From Actinokineospora auranticolor (lineage in GTDB: Bacteria > Actinomycetota > Actinomycetes > Mycobacteriales > Pseudonocardiaceae): 64,000 bases of DNA. Positions 26,530 to 34,199 of the stretch are shown in pieces (the stretch's first letter is position 1; every line of letters begins with the position of its first letter). A model generated the notes under the pieces. That model was not told the DNA's origin and did no database searches. It saw nothing but the letters and a program-made list of their open reading frames with translations. The stretch is taken from the NCBI RefSeq assembly GCF_002934265.1, contig NZ_PTIX01000003.1, positions 310,001 through 374,000 on the forward strand, read 5' to 3'. A program made the translations under genes and the position numbers.

Positions 26530-26603
26530 ACCAATCGTTGGCAAACCCTCACGATGGCACGCGCGGGGCCGACTGGGAACACGTCAGGGCATAGCAGGAA
26601 GTA

Positions 26604-27470
26604 CTAGACCCCCATGGGATGCCACACGGTCTTGGTCTCGACCAGTGCGCGCAGCCTGCCGATATCCGGCCCCGTGGTCCAGTCCGGCTCCCCGCGCCCG
26701 ACTCGCAGGACGCGGGTGACCGTACCGGCCGCGGCCCGCTCGAGTTCGGCCCGCTGCTCCACCGGCGCCCCGGCGAGGTCGAGCGCGTTGACGTCGGCGT
26801 GCGCGGCCAGCCACGGCGCCAGCTCCGCGGTGTGCCCGGTGAGCAGGTTGACCACCCCGCCCGGCACGTCCGAGGTCGCCAGCACCTCCGCGAGCGTGAT
26901 CGCGGGCAGCGGCCGGTCCTCGCTGGCCACCACGACGGCCGTCGCGCCGACCGCCAGCACCGGAGCCAGCACGCTGACCAGGCCCAACAGCGACGAGTCC
27001 GGCGGCGCGAGCACCCCGACGACGCCCGTCGGCTCCGGCACCGAGAAGGAGAAGTACGGCCCGGCGACCGGGTTCGCCGCGCCCAGCACGGTGGCCAGCT
27101 TGTCGGTCCAGCCCGCGTACCAGACCCACCGATCGATGGCCGCGTCCACAATCGACTGCGCCCGCCGCGACGGCGCGCCCTCGCCCGCGGCGACCTCGGC
27201 GGCGAACTGCTCGCGCCTGCCCTCCAGCAGCTCGGCCACCCGGTAGAGGACCTGTCCACGGTTGTAGGCGGTCGCGCCGGACCACTTGCCGAAGGCGCCG
27301 CGCGCGGCCACCACGGCCTCCCGGAGGTCCTTGCGCGAGGCCTGCGCCGCGTTGGCCAGGAACCGGCCGCGCGAGTCGGACACCGGGTAGGTGCGGCCGG
27401 ACTCGGAGCGGGGGAACGCGCCGCCCACGAAGAGCTTGTAGGTCTTGGACACCGTCACGCGGTCAGACAT
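26604..27470 (-). CDS. Truncated aldehyde dehydrogenase homologue lacking the catalytic half
   Basis: At 288 residues this is about 60% of a normal aldehyde dehydrogenase. It keeps the N-terminal oligomerisation and NAD-binding-like region (YKLFVGGAFPRSESG, then YFSFSVPEPTGVVGVLAPPD) but the PWNFP, LELGGK and catalytic cysteine motifs are missing, and the chain ends soon after a degenerate second half. It overlaps the end of the full-length enzyme gene by 8 bases and keeps good coding statistics, so it is not decaying. I recall tandem full-length and short aldehyde dehydrogenase pairs after deoC in other actinobacteria; a structural partner role is inferred. Confidence 0.8.
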   Translation of the reverse strand: MSDRVTVSKTYKLFVGGAFPRSESGRTYPVSDSRGRFLANAAQASRKDLREAVVAARGAFGKWSGATAYNRGQVLYRVAELLEGRREQFAAEVAAGEGAPSRRAQSIVDAAIDRWVWYAGWTDKLATVLGAANPVAGPYFSFSVPEPTGVVGVLAPPDSSLLGLVSVLAPVLAVGATAVVVASEDRPLPAITLAEVLATSDVPGGVVNLLTGHTAELAPWLAAHADVNALDLAGAPVEQRAELERAAAGTVTRVLRVGRGEPDWTTGPDIGRLRALVETKTVWHPMGV

Positions 27471-28893
27471 CGAGGTACGCCTCCAGCCCGGTCCGGCCGC
27501 CCTCGCGGCCGAAGCCCGACTCCTGGTAGCCGCCGAACGGCGCGGCGGGGTCGAAGCGGTTGAACGTGTTGGCCCACACCACGCCCGCGCGCAGCCGGTC
27601 GGCCATCCACAGGATCCGGGAGCCCTTCTCCGTCCACACGCCCGCGGAGAGCCCGTACGGGGTGTTGTTGGCCTTGGCCAGCGCCTCGTCGGGGGTGCGG
27701 AAGGTGAGGACGGACAGGACCGGCCCGAAGATCTCCTCGCGCGCGATGCGCATGGACTGGGTGACGTTGGCGAAGACCGTGGGCGCGAAGAAGAAACCCT
27801 TCTCCGGGAGGGGGCACGGGCTGGTCCACCGCTGCGCGCCCTCCTGCTCGCCGGAGGTGACCAGCTCCCGGATCTTGGACAGCTGGTCGCGCGAGTTGAT
27901 CGCGCCGACGTCGGTGTTCTTGTCCATCGGGTCGCCGACGCGCAGCGTCGCCACCCGCTCGTGCAGCCGGTCCAGCAGCTCGTCGGCGATCGACTCCTGG
28001 ACCAGCAGCCGCGACCCGGCGCAGCACACGTGGCCCTGGTTGAAGAAGATCCCGTTGACGATCCCCTCGACCGCCTGGTCCAGCGGGGCGTCGTCGAACA
28101 CGATGTTCGCCGCCTTGCCGCCCAGCTCCAGCGTGAGCTTCTTGCCGGTCCCAGCGAGGGAACCCTGGATGAGCTTGCCGACCTCGGTGGAGCCGGTGAA
28201 GGCCACCTTCGCCACACCCGGGTGGTTGACCAGCTCGGCGCCCACGTCGCCCGCGCCGGGCACGATGTTGACCACGCCCGGCGGCAGCTCGGCCTGCTGG
28301 ATGATCTCCGCCAGCACCAGCGCGGTCAGCGGGGTGGTCTCCGCGGGCTTGAGCACCACGGTGTTCCCGCAGGCCAGCGCGGGGGCGATCTTCCAGGCGG
28401 CCATCAGCAGCGGGAAGTTCCACGGGATGACCTGACCGGCCACGCCCAGCGGCCGCGGATCGGGGCCGTAGCCCGCGTACTCCAGCTTGTCGGCCCAGCC
28501 CGCGTGGTAGAAGAAGTGCGCGGACGCGGTCGGGACGTCCGTGTCGCGGGACTCCTTGATGGGCTTGCCGTTGTCGAGGGTCTCCAGCACGGCCAGCTCG
28601 CGCGCCCGCTCGGCGATCATCCGGGCGATGCGGAAGATGTACTTCGCGCGTTCGCTGCCGGGCATCCGGCCCCACACCTTGTCGTACGCGCGGCGCGCGG
28701 CCTTGACGGCCTTGTCGACGTCGGTCGGGCCCGCCGTGCCGACCTCGGCCAGGACCTCCTCCGTGGCCGGGTTGACGCTCTTGAGGGGCTCGCCGGTGCC
28801 GTCGACGAACTCGCCGTCGACGAACGGCCGGTAGGTCGGCTTGAGGTTCGCGATGGCCCGCGATTCCGGCGCGGGGTCGTATTCCCAGGTCAT
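27463..28893 (-). CDS. NAD(P)-dependent aldehyde dehydrogenase
   Basis: Full-length enzyme of 476 residues with all catalytic elements: the oxyanion asparagine N159 (VIPWNFPL), the general base E256 (LELGGK), the nucleophile C290 (NQGHVCCAGSR) and the EEIFGPV motif. The ATG follows directly after the deoC stop (TAG ATG), showing an operon. Since deoC releases acetaldehyde from deoxyribose-5-phosphate, the most economical function is acetaldehyde oxidation to acetate; substrate specificity is not proven by sequence. The downstream overlapping gene encodes a truncated homologue. Confidence 0.93.
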   Translation of the reverse strand: MTWEYDPAPESRAIANLKPTYRPFVDGEFVDGTGEPLKSVNPATEEVLAEVGTAGPTDVDKAVKAARRAYDKVWGRMPGSERAKYIFRIARMIAERARELAVLETLDNGKPIKESRDTDVPTASAHFFYHAGWADKLEYAGYGPDPRPLGVAGQVIPWNFPLLMAAWKIAPALACGNTVVLKPAETTPLTALVLAEIIQQAELPPGVVNIVPGAGDVGAELVNHPGVAKVAFTGSTEVGKLIQGSLAGTGKKLTLELGGKAANIVFDDAPLDQAVEGIVNGIFFNQGHVCCAGSRLLVQESIADELLDRLHERVATLRVGDPMDKNTDVGAINSRDQLSKIRELVTSGEQEGAQRWTSPCPLPEKGFFFAPTVFANVTQSMRIAREEIFGPVLSVLTFRTPDEALAKANNTPYGLSAGVWTEKGSRILWMADRLRAGVVWANTFNRFDPAAPFGGYQESGFGREGGRTGLEAYLDV

Positions 28894-29835
28894 CTAGTCC
28901 ACCGTCACATAGTCCGGGCCGCTGTAGTGGCCGCTGAGCTGGGTCTGGCGCTGCATCAGCAGGTCGTTGAGCAGGCTGGAGGCGCCGAAGCGGAACAGCT
29001 TCGGGGTCAGCCAGTCGGGGCCCGCGACCTCGTGCACGGCCACCAGGTGGCGGATGGCGTCCTTGGTGGTGCGGATGCCGCCCGCCGGTTTGACGCCGCG
29101 GTGCTGCCCGGTGGCGGCGTGCCAGTCGCGCACCGCCTGGAGCATCAGGTTGGTGACCGGCAGGGTCGCGGCGGGGGAGACCTTGCCGGTGGAGGTCTTG
29201 ATGAAGTCGCCGCCCGCGAGCAGCGCCAGCCAGGACGCGCGGCGCACGTTGTCGTAGGTGGCCAGCTCGCCGGTCTCCAGGATGACCTTGAGGTGGGTGT
29301 CGCCGCAGGCCGCCTTGATCGTGCGGATCTCGTCGAACACTTGGCCGTAGCGGCCCGCGAGGAAGGCGCCGCGGTCGATCACCATGTCGATCTCGGTGGC
29401 CCCGGCCTCGACGGCGTACTCGGTGTCGGCGATCTTGATCCGCAGGCTGGAGCGGCCGGACGGGAAGGCGGTGGCGACGCTGGCCACCTCGACACCGGTG
29501 CCCGCGACCTCTTGCGCGGCGGTGGCCACCATGTCCGGGTAGACGCAGACCGCCGCCACGCGCGGGGTGGCCGGGGCGGGGTGTCTGGCTTTCGCGCACA
29601 GGGAGCGCACTTTGCCTGGCGTGTCCGCACCCTCCAATGTGGTCAGGTCGACCATGGAGATCGCGGTGTCGATGGCCCAGCGCTTGCTCGACTTCTTGAT
29701 GCTCCGCGTGGCCAGGCCCGCGCTGCGCTGCTCCAGGCCGACCGCGTCCACGCCGGGCAGGCCGTGCAGGAAGCGCCGCAGCGACGACTCGTCCCTGGTC
29801 GCGTCGCTGAACTCGTGCGTTGTCGTCGCGGACAT
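28894..29835 (-). CDS. deoC: Deoxyribose-phosphate aldolase
   Basis: The product has 313 residues. DeoC cleaves 2-deoxyribose-5-phosphate to glyceraldehyde-3-phosphate and acetaldehyde through a lysine Schiff base. The catalytic lysine is in GDFIKTSTGK, the second lysine in GVKPAGGIRT, and the aspartate region in AGATEIDMVIDRG. An N-terminal extension of about 45 residues makes it longer than the 250-residue E. coli enzyme and matches the long actinobacterial form. No ribosome binding site is seen before the ATG; it lies 10 bases after the DUF4386 gene, so translational coupling is possible. It channels deoxyribose from nucleoside salvage into central metabolism. Confidence 0.95.
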   Translation of the reverse strand: MSATTTHEFSDATRDESSLRRFLHGLPGVDAVGLEQRSAGLATRSIKKSSKRWAIDTAISMVDLTTLEGADTPGKVRSLCAKARHPAPATPRVAAVCVYPDMVATAAQEVAGTGVEVASVATAFPSGRSSLRIKIADTEYAVEAGATEIDMVIDRGAFLAGRYGQVFDEIRTIKAACGDTHLKVILETGELATYDNVRRASWLALLAGGDFIKTSTGKVSPAATLPVTNLMLQAVRDWHAATGQHRGVKPAGGIRTTKDAIRHLVAVHEVAGPDWLTPKLFRFGASSLLNDLLMQRQTQLSGHYSGPDYVTVD

Positions 29836-29845
29836 GGGCTTGAGT

Positions 29846-30454
29846 CTATGCGGCTTGGAGGGCTCGCCGGGGGCGGGCGGTGCGGATGATCTTGATGGTG
29901 AGGGCCACGAGCCAGGCGGTCCACAGCACGTAGCCGAGGAAGTTGGCCAGGTCGGCGCCGGGGACGCCGAGCGGGATGAGGACGCCGGTGGCGACGAGCG
30001 CGGCGGCGGGCCAGGCGATGGCGCGGAGGCCGGAGCGGCGGGCGACGAGGAACGTCCACGCGGCGGTGAGGGCGTAGCCGATGGTCTCGCCGATGACGGT
30101 TCCGAGCACAGTGGACAGTGCGTGGAAGGTGTCGGGGTCGTCGACGAACGGGACGATCAGCGGCCACCGCATGAGTCCGATGACCTGTACCGCTGCTGCT
30201 GCGATGCCCAGCGGCACGATCGGGCCGGGGTTGTTTGTGCGTTTGGCGAGGTTGGTGGAGATCGGGGCCATAAGAGCGGCGGACGCGGCTAAGAGGAGAA
30301 ACAGCGCGGAGATGACGAACTGGTTCGCGTGGAACTGCGTGAGCACCTCCTGGGCGGGCTTGGCGAGGACGTCGGGGTAGTCGAAGACGCTTCCCAGGCC
30401 GAGGAAGGCCAGGTTGGCGCCCGCGGCACCGGCGATGAGCAGGAGGGGCAGCAC
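29846..30454 (-). CDS. DUF4386-type multi-pass membrane protein
   Basis: The start is placed at GTG 30454, which follows CGGAG by a few bases and begins directly with a hydrophobic helix (VLPLLLIAGAAGANLAFLGL). A longer open frame upstream overlaps the divergent TetR gene and its operator and is rejected. The 202-residue protein has six hydrophobic segments; DYPDVLAKPAQEVLTQFHAN between helices 1 and 2 is typical of DUF4386 proteins. Function is unknown. It is divergent from a TetR gene with a large palindrome between them, so it is probably repressed by that regulator, and deoC could be co-transcribed. Confidence 0.8.
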   Translation of the reverse strand: MLPLLLIAGAAGANLAFLGLGSVFDYPDVLAKPAQEVLTQFHANQFVISALFLLLAASAALMAPISTNLAKRTNNPGPIVPLGIAAAAVQVIGLMRWPLIVPFVDDPDTFHALSTVLGTVIGETIGYALTAAWTFLVARRSGLRAIAWPAAALVATGVLIPLGVPGADLANFLGYVLWTAWLVALTIKIIRTARPRRALQAA

Positions 30455-30468
30455 GGTCGCTCCGATCT

Positions 30469-30500
30469 CTGTACGGCGTGCAATATTGCACACTGTACAG
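30469..30500. promoter_or_regulatory. 32-bp palindromic operator between DUF4386 and TetR genes
   Basis: The arms CTGTAC and GTACAG enclose a perfect inner palindrome GTGCAATATTGCAC; 14 of 16 base pairs match overall. It sits between divergent starts only 55 bases apart, so one bound repressor could block both promoters. Confidence 0.85.
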
Positions 30501-30509
30501 TGATGCACC

Positions 30510-31151
30510 GTGGAAGAGAAGAGCGGTCGTCCGGGCCCGAAGCGGAGCCTGTCCGCCGGGCGGATCGTCGACGTGGCGTTGGAGCTGTTCGACGGTGAGG
30601 TCCCGTCGATCCGCGGTGTCGCCGCGCGGCTGGGGGTGCGGCCGAACACGCTGTACACGTACCTGCCGGACCGCGCGGCCCTGGAGCGCGCGCTGGTGGA
30701 CCGGCTGCTGGCCGAGGCCGACCCGGACCTGCTGCTCGGCCGCCGCAGCTGGCGTCGTCGGGTGGAGGATTACGCGTGTGCGCTAAGAGGGGTGTTGTTG
30801 CGCCGTAGGGGGGCTGCGGCGCTGCTGCACTCCGCTCCGATGGACGGGCCCAACGCGCTTCTGGTGGGGGAGCGGTTGTTGGCGCTGTTCATCACGGCGG
30901 GTCTACCGCCGACGGAGGCGTCGCGGGCGACGTATGCGGTCATCGTGCAGGTCTTGGGCGCGGCGACGCTGACCGCCGCGGACCAGGACGGGCGGTCGGA
31001 GGAGGAGGTCGTCGCGGCTCGACAGTCGTTGGAGATCCCGGCGGAGCACTTCCCCCTGACCGCCCAAACCTGGCCGACAGCGGCGACGTGGAACACGGAA
31101 CACCAGTTCCGCTGGTCGTTGCGCGCGCTGCTGGACGGCCTGGTGCGGTAG
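30510..31151 (+). CDS. TetR-family transcriptional regulator
   Basis: The repressor has 213 residues and starts at GTG 30510, immediately after the palindrome. The helix-turn-helix spans about residues 17-60 (GRIVDVALELFDGEVPSIRG, then ARLGVRPNTLYTYLPDR). The C-terminal domain is alanine-rich and helical, with no recognisable ligand motif. The leader is only about 10 bases, suggesting leaderless translation from a promoter embedded in the operator. Divergent TetR plus DUF4386 membrane protein is a common actinobacterial arrangement. Confidence 0.9.
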   Translation: MEEKSGRPGPKRSLSAGRIVDVALELFDGEVPSIRGVAARLGVRPNTLYTYLPDRAALERALVDRLLAEADPDLLLGRRSWRRRVEDYACALRGVLLRRRGAAALLHSAPMDGPNALLVGERLLALFITAGLPPTEASRATYAVIVQVLGAATLTAADQDGRSEEEVVAARQSLEIPAEHFPLTAQTWPTAATWNTEHQFRWSLRALLDGLVR

Positions 31152-31160
31152 CGATCGGAG

Positions 31161-31169
31161 TTATCCACA
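31161..31169 (+). promoter_or_regulatory. DnaA-box-like motif TTATCCACA
   Basis: Matches the classical DnaA box TTATCCACA in the context GGAGTTATCCACAGG, closely related to the motifs near 14706 and 23137. It follows the TetR stop codon by 9 bases. Confidence 0.4.
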
Positions 31170-31330
31170 GGCCGCCCGCTGACCTGCTCGCGGGCTGCTT
31201 TCGCCCGGTAGAATTGATATTGAGGGATCCCCGGCCCGGATGGGGTACCTGGCTGAAGGTCGCCCGGATTCGGGGTGGGCCGCAGCAGGGTTGGCTGCGG
31301 CTGGGTTGATCGCGGACCTGGGCCGGCTGG

Positions 31331-31401
31331 GCTCGGAGCGGCGAGTGCGGGTCGATCGCGGGCTGGGGCTTGCTCGGCGCGGCGAGTGCGTGTGGATCGG
31401 G
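31331..31401. repeat. Two degenerate direct repeats in a 304-base gene-free gap
   Basis: GCTCGGAGCGGCGAGTGCGG at 31331 recurs as GCTCGGCGCGGCGAGTGCGT at 31372 (period 41 bases); 25 of 28 positions match when the following GTCGATCG/GTGGATCG is included. The surrounding gap (31152-31455) otherwise holds the DnaA-like motif and a TAGAAT -10-like sequence at about 31210. No gene was found. Confidence 0.6.
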
Positions 31402-31455
31402 CAGCGACCGCGTGCGCCGAGGGGCGTCTGGCGGTTGTGCGAGCGGCGGGGTGGG

Positions 31456-32106
31456 TCAGCCCTGCTCGATCTGCTTCTTGTTCTTCGGCTTCTTCGGCGA
31501 CCGGATCTCCACGCCGCCCATCAGCGCGAGGCCGGTGACGCGGACGACCGGGGCACCCGGCGGCGGCGCCTGGTCGCGCAGGCCGTTGTGGAAGGCGCCC
31601 ATGAAGCCGGAGCCGGTCACGTGCACGACGACGTCCGGCGGGACCGTGATCTCGATGCCGCCCATCAGCGCGAAGGCGTGGATGACGGTCTCGCGGGCCT
31701 CGAACGTGGCGTGCGTCAGGTCGATCTCCACGCCGCCCATGACCGCGACGGCGTTGAAGGTCGGCGGCACGGTCCACTGTCCCTTGACCTCGGACCCGGA
31801 GAGCACCGCGATGGCGTTGTTCTGCGTGCCGCGTCCCCCGATCCGGTGACCCACGGCGTGCTGGGCGACCGGCCCGGGCTGGGTCGGCTGGTAGGCGATG
31901 ACCTGCTGCCCCGGCAGGTCGCGGACCAGCGGCTCCAGCTCGCCGAAGGTCTTCGCGGCGTAGACGTGCGTCAGCCGTTCGTCCAGCTCGGTGACGGTGA
32001 GCCTGCCCTCGGCCATGGCGTCGTGCAGGACCTTGGCGAACCGCTCCCGATCGGCGTCGGAGGCGCGCATGTCGCGCGGACCGGGGAGGCTTGGCTGCTC
32101 ACTCAC
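31456..32106 (-). CDS. DUF1707 plus LiaF-like C-terminal domain protein
   Basis: The 216-residue protein starts at GTG 32106. Residues about 13-65 form the DUF1707 (SHOCT-like) domain: MRASDADRERFAKVLHDAMA followed by LTVTELDERL and the VRDLP ending. The C-terminal half has repeated beta-helix-like strands AVAVMGGVEIDL, FALMGGIEITVP, GSGFMGAFHNG and GLALMGGVEIRSP, the cell-wall-active antibiotic response (LiaF C-terminal) pattern. It ends in a lysine-rich tail. No membrane segment is seen, unlike LiaF itself. A role in envelope stress sensing is family-based inference. Confidence 0.85.
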   Translation of the reverse strand: MSEQPSLPGPRDMRASDADRERFAKVLHDAMAEGRLTVTELDERLTHVYAAKTFGELEPLVRDLPGQQVIAYQPTQPGPVAQHAVGHRIGGRGTQNNAIAVLSGSEVKGQWTVPPTFNAVAVMGGVEIDLTHATFEARETVIHAFALMGGIEITVPPDVVVHVTGSGFMGAFHNGLRDQAPPPGAPVVRVTGLALMGGVEIRSPKKPKNKKQIEQG

Positions 32107-32207
32107 GCAGATGAGGGTAGCGCCATCGGGTGGCGCCGTGGTCTGGACATAACCGCTGGAAAAGTGGACCGCGTTCCGCCTGCCCCGGTGCGGCTACGGT
32201 GTCGCCC

Positions 32208-32831
32208 ATGGACGTGCTCACCGTCGACCACCCGCTCGCCAAGGCGCGGCTCACCGTCATGCGCGACGCCCGGACCGACAGCGCCACCTTCCGGGCCGCG
32301 CTGCACGACCTCACCAACATGCTGATCTACGAGGCCACCCGGGCCGCGCCGCTGCGGGTCGAGCGCATCCACACCCCGGTCGCCCGCACGGACGGGTACT
32401 GGCTGGCCAACCCGCCGCTGCTGGTGCCGGTGCTGCGCGCCGGGCTGGGCATGGCCGACCAGGCGCACAAGCTGATCCCGGACGCGCAGATGGGCTTCGT
32501 CGGCCTGGCCCGCGACGAGGCGACCCTCAAGCCGACCCCGTACATGGAGTCGTTGCCCGAGGACCTGTCGGGCCGCCCGGTGTTCGTCCTCGACCCGATG
32601 CTGGCGACCGGCGGTTCGATGCTGCACACCATCCGCCTGCTGACCGACCGCGGCGCCACGGACGTCACCGCCATCTGCGTCCTCGCCGCCCCCGAGGGCA
32701 TCGAACACCTCGGCGCGGCGGGCCTGCCCGTGCGCCTGGTGACGGCCAGCGTCGACGACCGGCTGAACGACTCCGGCTTCATCGTCCCGGGCCTGGGGGA
32801 CGCCGGTGACCGGCAGTACGGCGCGGTCTGA
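32208..32831 (+). CDS. upp: Uracil phosphoribosyltransferase
   Basis: The 207-residue enzyme converts uracil and PRPP to UMP. The PRPP-binding loop is [18 protein letters not shown] near residue 124, followed by uracil-contact residues near YGAV at the C-terminus ([13 protein letters not shown]), both typical of UPRTase. The start is ATG 32208; an upstream extension in the same frame has no conserved sequence. A TACGGT -10-like box immediately upstream suggests a leaderless or short-leader mRNA. It reuses uracil released by nucleoside phosphorolysis. The downstream gene overlaps it by 26 bases. Confidence 0.96.
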   Translation: MDVLTVDHPLAKARLTVMRDARTDSATFRAALHDLTNMLIYEATRAAPLRVERIHTPVARTDGYWLANPPLLVPVLRAGLGMADQAHKLIPDAQMGFVGLARDEATLKPTPYMESLPEDLSGRPVFVLDPMLATGGSMLHTIRLLTDRGATDVTAICVLAAPEGIEHLGAAGLPVRLVTASVDDRLNDSGFIVPGLGDAGDRQYGAV

Positions 32832-33288
32832 CCTCCTCGACGAGGTCGAACGGCACTGGGCCGCCCTGCTCGACGGCCGCCTGACCCGCGACGAGGTCGA
32901 CCGCTGGGCGGCCCGGTGGCACACCGACGACCGCGCCGCCCCGGAACCGCTGGCGGTGTGGGCGCTCGACCTGCTGCACGGGGTCGACCTGCCCGACCTC
33001 GACGGCGGCTTCCTGTTCGCGGACGAGCAGGTCGCCGACTGGTTCGCCGAGTTCCGCCGCCTGCGCGCCGAGGCCCCGCCGGGCCTGGCCGCCATCGGGG
33101 AACGCCTGGTCGACCTGGTCGAGGGGCGCGCAGAACGCGACGCCGTCGCGCACTGGGCGCGCTACTGGTGCGACCACTCGGCACGCCCCTTCACCGAGGC
33201 CGAGCGCCGCCTGCTCCAGGTGCTCACCCAGGCCCAGGAGCACTCGGACGAGCAGTTCCGCGAGTGGCTGGCCGGGACCCGGCGGTAG
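32806..33288 (+). CDS. Hypothetical helical protein overlapping upp
   Basis: The 160-residue acidic protein begins at a GTG inside the last codons of upp. Two halves look like degenerate repeats of one motif: [22 protein letters not shown] near residue 17 and [21 protein letters not shown] near residue 100, each about 22 residues and written here in short form. This suggests an internal duplication of a helical hairpin. No known domain or catalytic residues were recognised. Translation is probably coupled to upp through the 26-base overlap; a role in pyrimidine salvage is not indicated by sequence. Confidence 0.75.
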   Translation: MTGSTARSDLLDEVERHWAALLDGRLTRDEVDRWAARWHTDDRAAPEPLAVWALDLLHGVDLPDLDGGFLFADEQVADWFAEFRRLRAEAPPGLAAIGERLVDLVEGRAERDAVAHWARYWCDHSARPFTEAERRLLQVLTQAQEHSDEQFREWLAGTRR

Positions 33289-33291
33289 TCG

Positions 33292-33891
33292 TCACGGGGG
33301 TGCCACGGTCCAGCCCCTGGTGTGGGCGCGGAGGGCCTGTTCGTACATCGCCGGGACGTCCAGGCCCGGGGGTAAGTTCCCGCGCAGTTCCAGGGAAACC
33401 AGCCCGTGGACGATGCCCCAGCAGCCCATCGTCATGGTGGTTGCGTCGTCGTGGAAGACGCCGCGGGTGGTGCCGGTGGTGATCACCTCCATCAGGGGGG
33501 CCAGGGCCGCGCGGGCCTGTTCGGTGGCGTCGTCGTCCGGTTCGAAGCCGGGGATGGCGCCGCCGAACATGACCCCGTAGAGGTGGGGGCTGGTCCGGGC
33601 GCTCTCGCGGTAGGCGATGCCGAGTGCGACGAGGTCGGTCGCGGGGTCGCCGGTCGGGCGCACCGCGCGGAGGTGGCTGCCGAGACGGCGGAACGCCTCG
33701 ACGTACAGCTCCCGCACCAGGGCGGGTTTGCCGCCGAAGAGCGAGTACACGGCCGTGGTGGAGGTACCCGCGTCCGCGGCCAGCCTGCGCAGGCTCAGCG
33801 CGCTCGCGCCTTCGGCGGAGAGCAGTTCCCCCGCTCGGTCGAGCAGCCGCACCCGAAGCGCCTCGTCGTGGGTCCTGGGTCTGGGCACCAC
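33292..33891 (-). CDS. TetR-family regulator with WHG-type C-terminal domain
   Basis: The regulator has 199 residues. The helix-turn-helix occupies about residues 12-55 (LLDRAGELLSAEGASAL and RLAADAGTSTTAVYSLFGGK). The C-terminal part (YRESARTSPHLYGVMFGG, then GCWGIVHGLVSLELRG) is the WHG/TetR_C type common in actinobacteria. It is divergent from an RHH/Doc-like gene pair, and a perfect 18-bp palindrome lies between the two starts. It is convergent with the upp operon. The effector is unknown. Confidence 0.9.
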   Translation of the reverse strand: MVPRPRTHDEALRVRLLDRAGELLSAEGASALSLRRLAADAGTSTTAVYSLFGGKPALVRELYVEAFRRLGSHLRAVRPTGDPATDLVALGIAYRESARTSPHLYGVMFGGAIPGFEPDDDATEQARAALAPLMEVITTGTTRGVFHDDATTMTMGCWGIVHGLVSLELRGNLPPGLDVPAMYEQALRAHTRGWTVAPP

Positions 33892-33917
33892 GGGAGTCTA
33901 CCGTTCTGTAACACTGT

Positions 33918-33935
33918 CACGGTGGTACCACCGTG
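33918..33935. promoter_or_regulatory. 18-bp palindrome, probable TetR operator
   Basis: CACGGTGGTACCACCGTG is a perfect palindrome centred between the TetR start (33891) and the ribbon-helix-helix gene (33950). A second GGTACC follows at 33935-33940. Either protein could bind here, and both divergent promoters would be affected. Confidence 0.7.
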
Positions 33936-33949
33936 GTACCGTCGGCCGC

Positions 33950-34156
33950 ATGGCGATGACGTTGCGGCTCACCGAGGAAGACAACGCCCGGCTCGACGAG
34001 CTCGCCGCCGCCGAGGGGCGCTCGAAGCAGGAGGTGCTGCGGCTCGCCCTGGCCGACCGCTGGGCCCGCCTGCACAAGGAGGAGCAGCTCGGCGACGTCC
34101 TGGCCCGCGTCCTCCCGCGCTACCAGGGCCTGCTCGACCGGCTCGGCCCGGTCTGA
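33950..34156 (+). CDS. Ribbon-helix-helix antitoxin-like protein
   Basis: The 68-residue protein begins at ATG 33950, with ATG 33956 as an alternative. Residues 3-45 form a ribbon-helix-helix (CopG/Arc) DNA-binding domain: TLRLTEEDNARLDELAAAEG and SKQEVLRLALADRW. The C-terminal 23 residues would contact a toxin. It is followed after 43 bases by a Doc-like gene, the usual antitoxin-toxin order. Autorepression through the palindrome upstream is expected for this family but not shown. Confidence 0.85.
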   Translation: MAMTLRLTEEDNARLDELAAAEGRSKQEVLRLALADRWARLHKEEQLGDVLARVLPRYQGLLDRLGPV

Positions 34157-34199
34157 AAGCCGCACGCGGACTGTCCGACCCCTATGTGATCATCTTTCG

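Noticed and set aside
14706-31169. Chromosomal replication origin, because of DnaA boxes
   Set aside because: Only single scattered boxes, no dnaA, dnaN or AT-rich unwinding region in the window.
31240-32325. Plus-strand open frame of about 360 codons opposite the DUF1707 gene
   Set aside because: Composition is that of the antisense of a GC-rich gene; no motif, and it covers the upp promoter and start in another frame.
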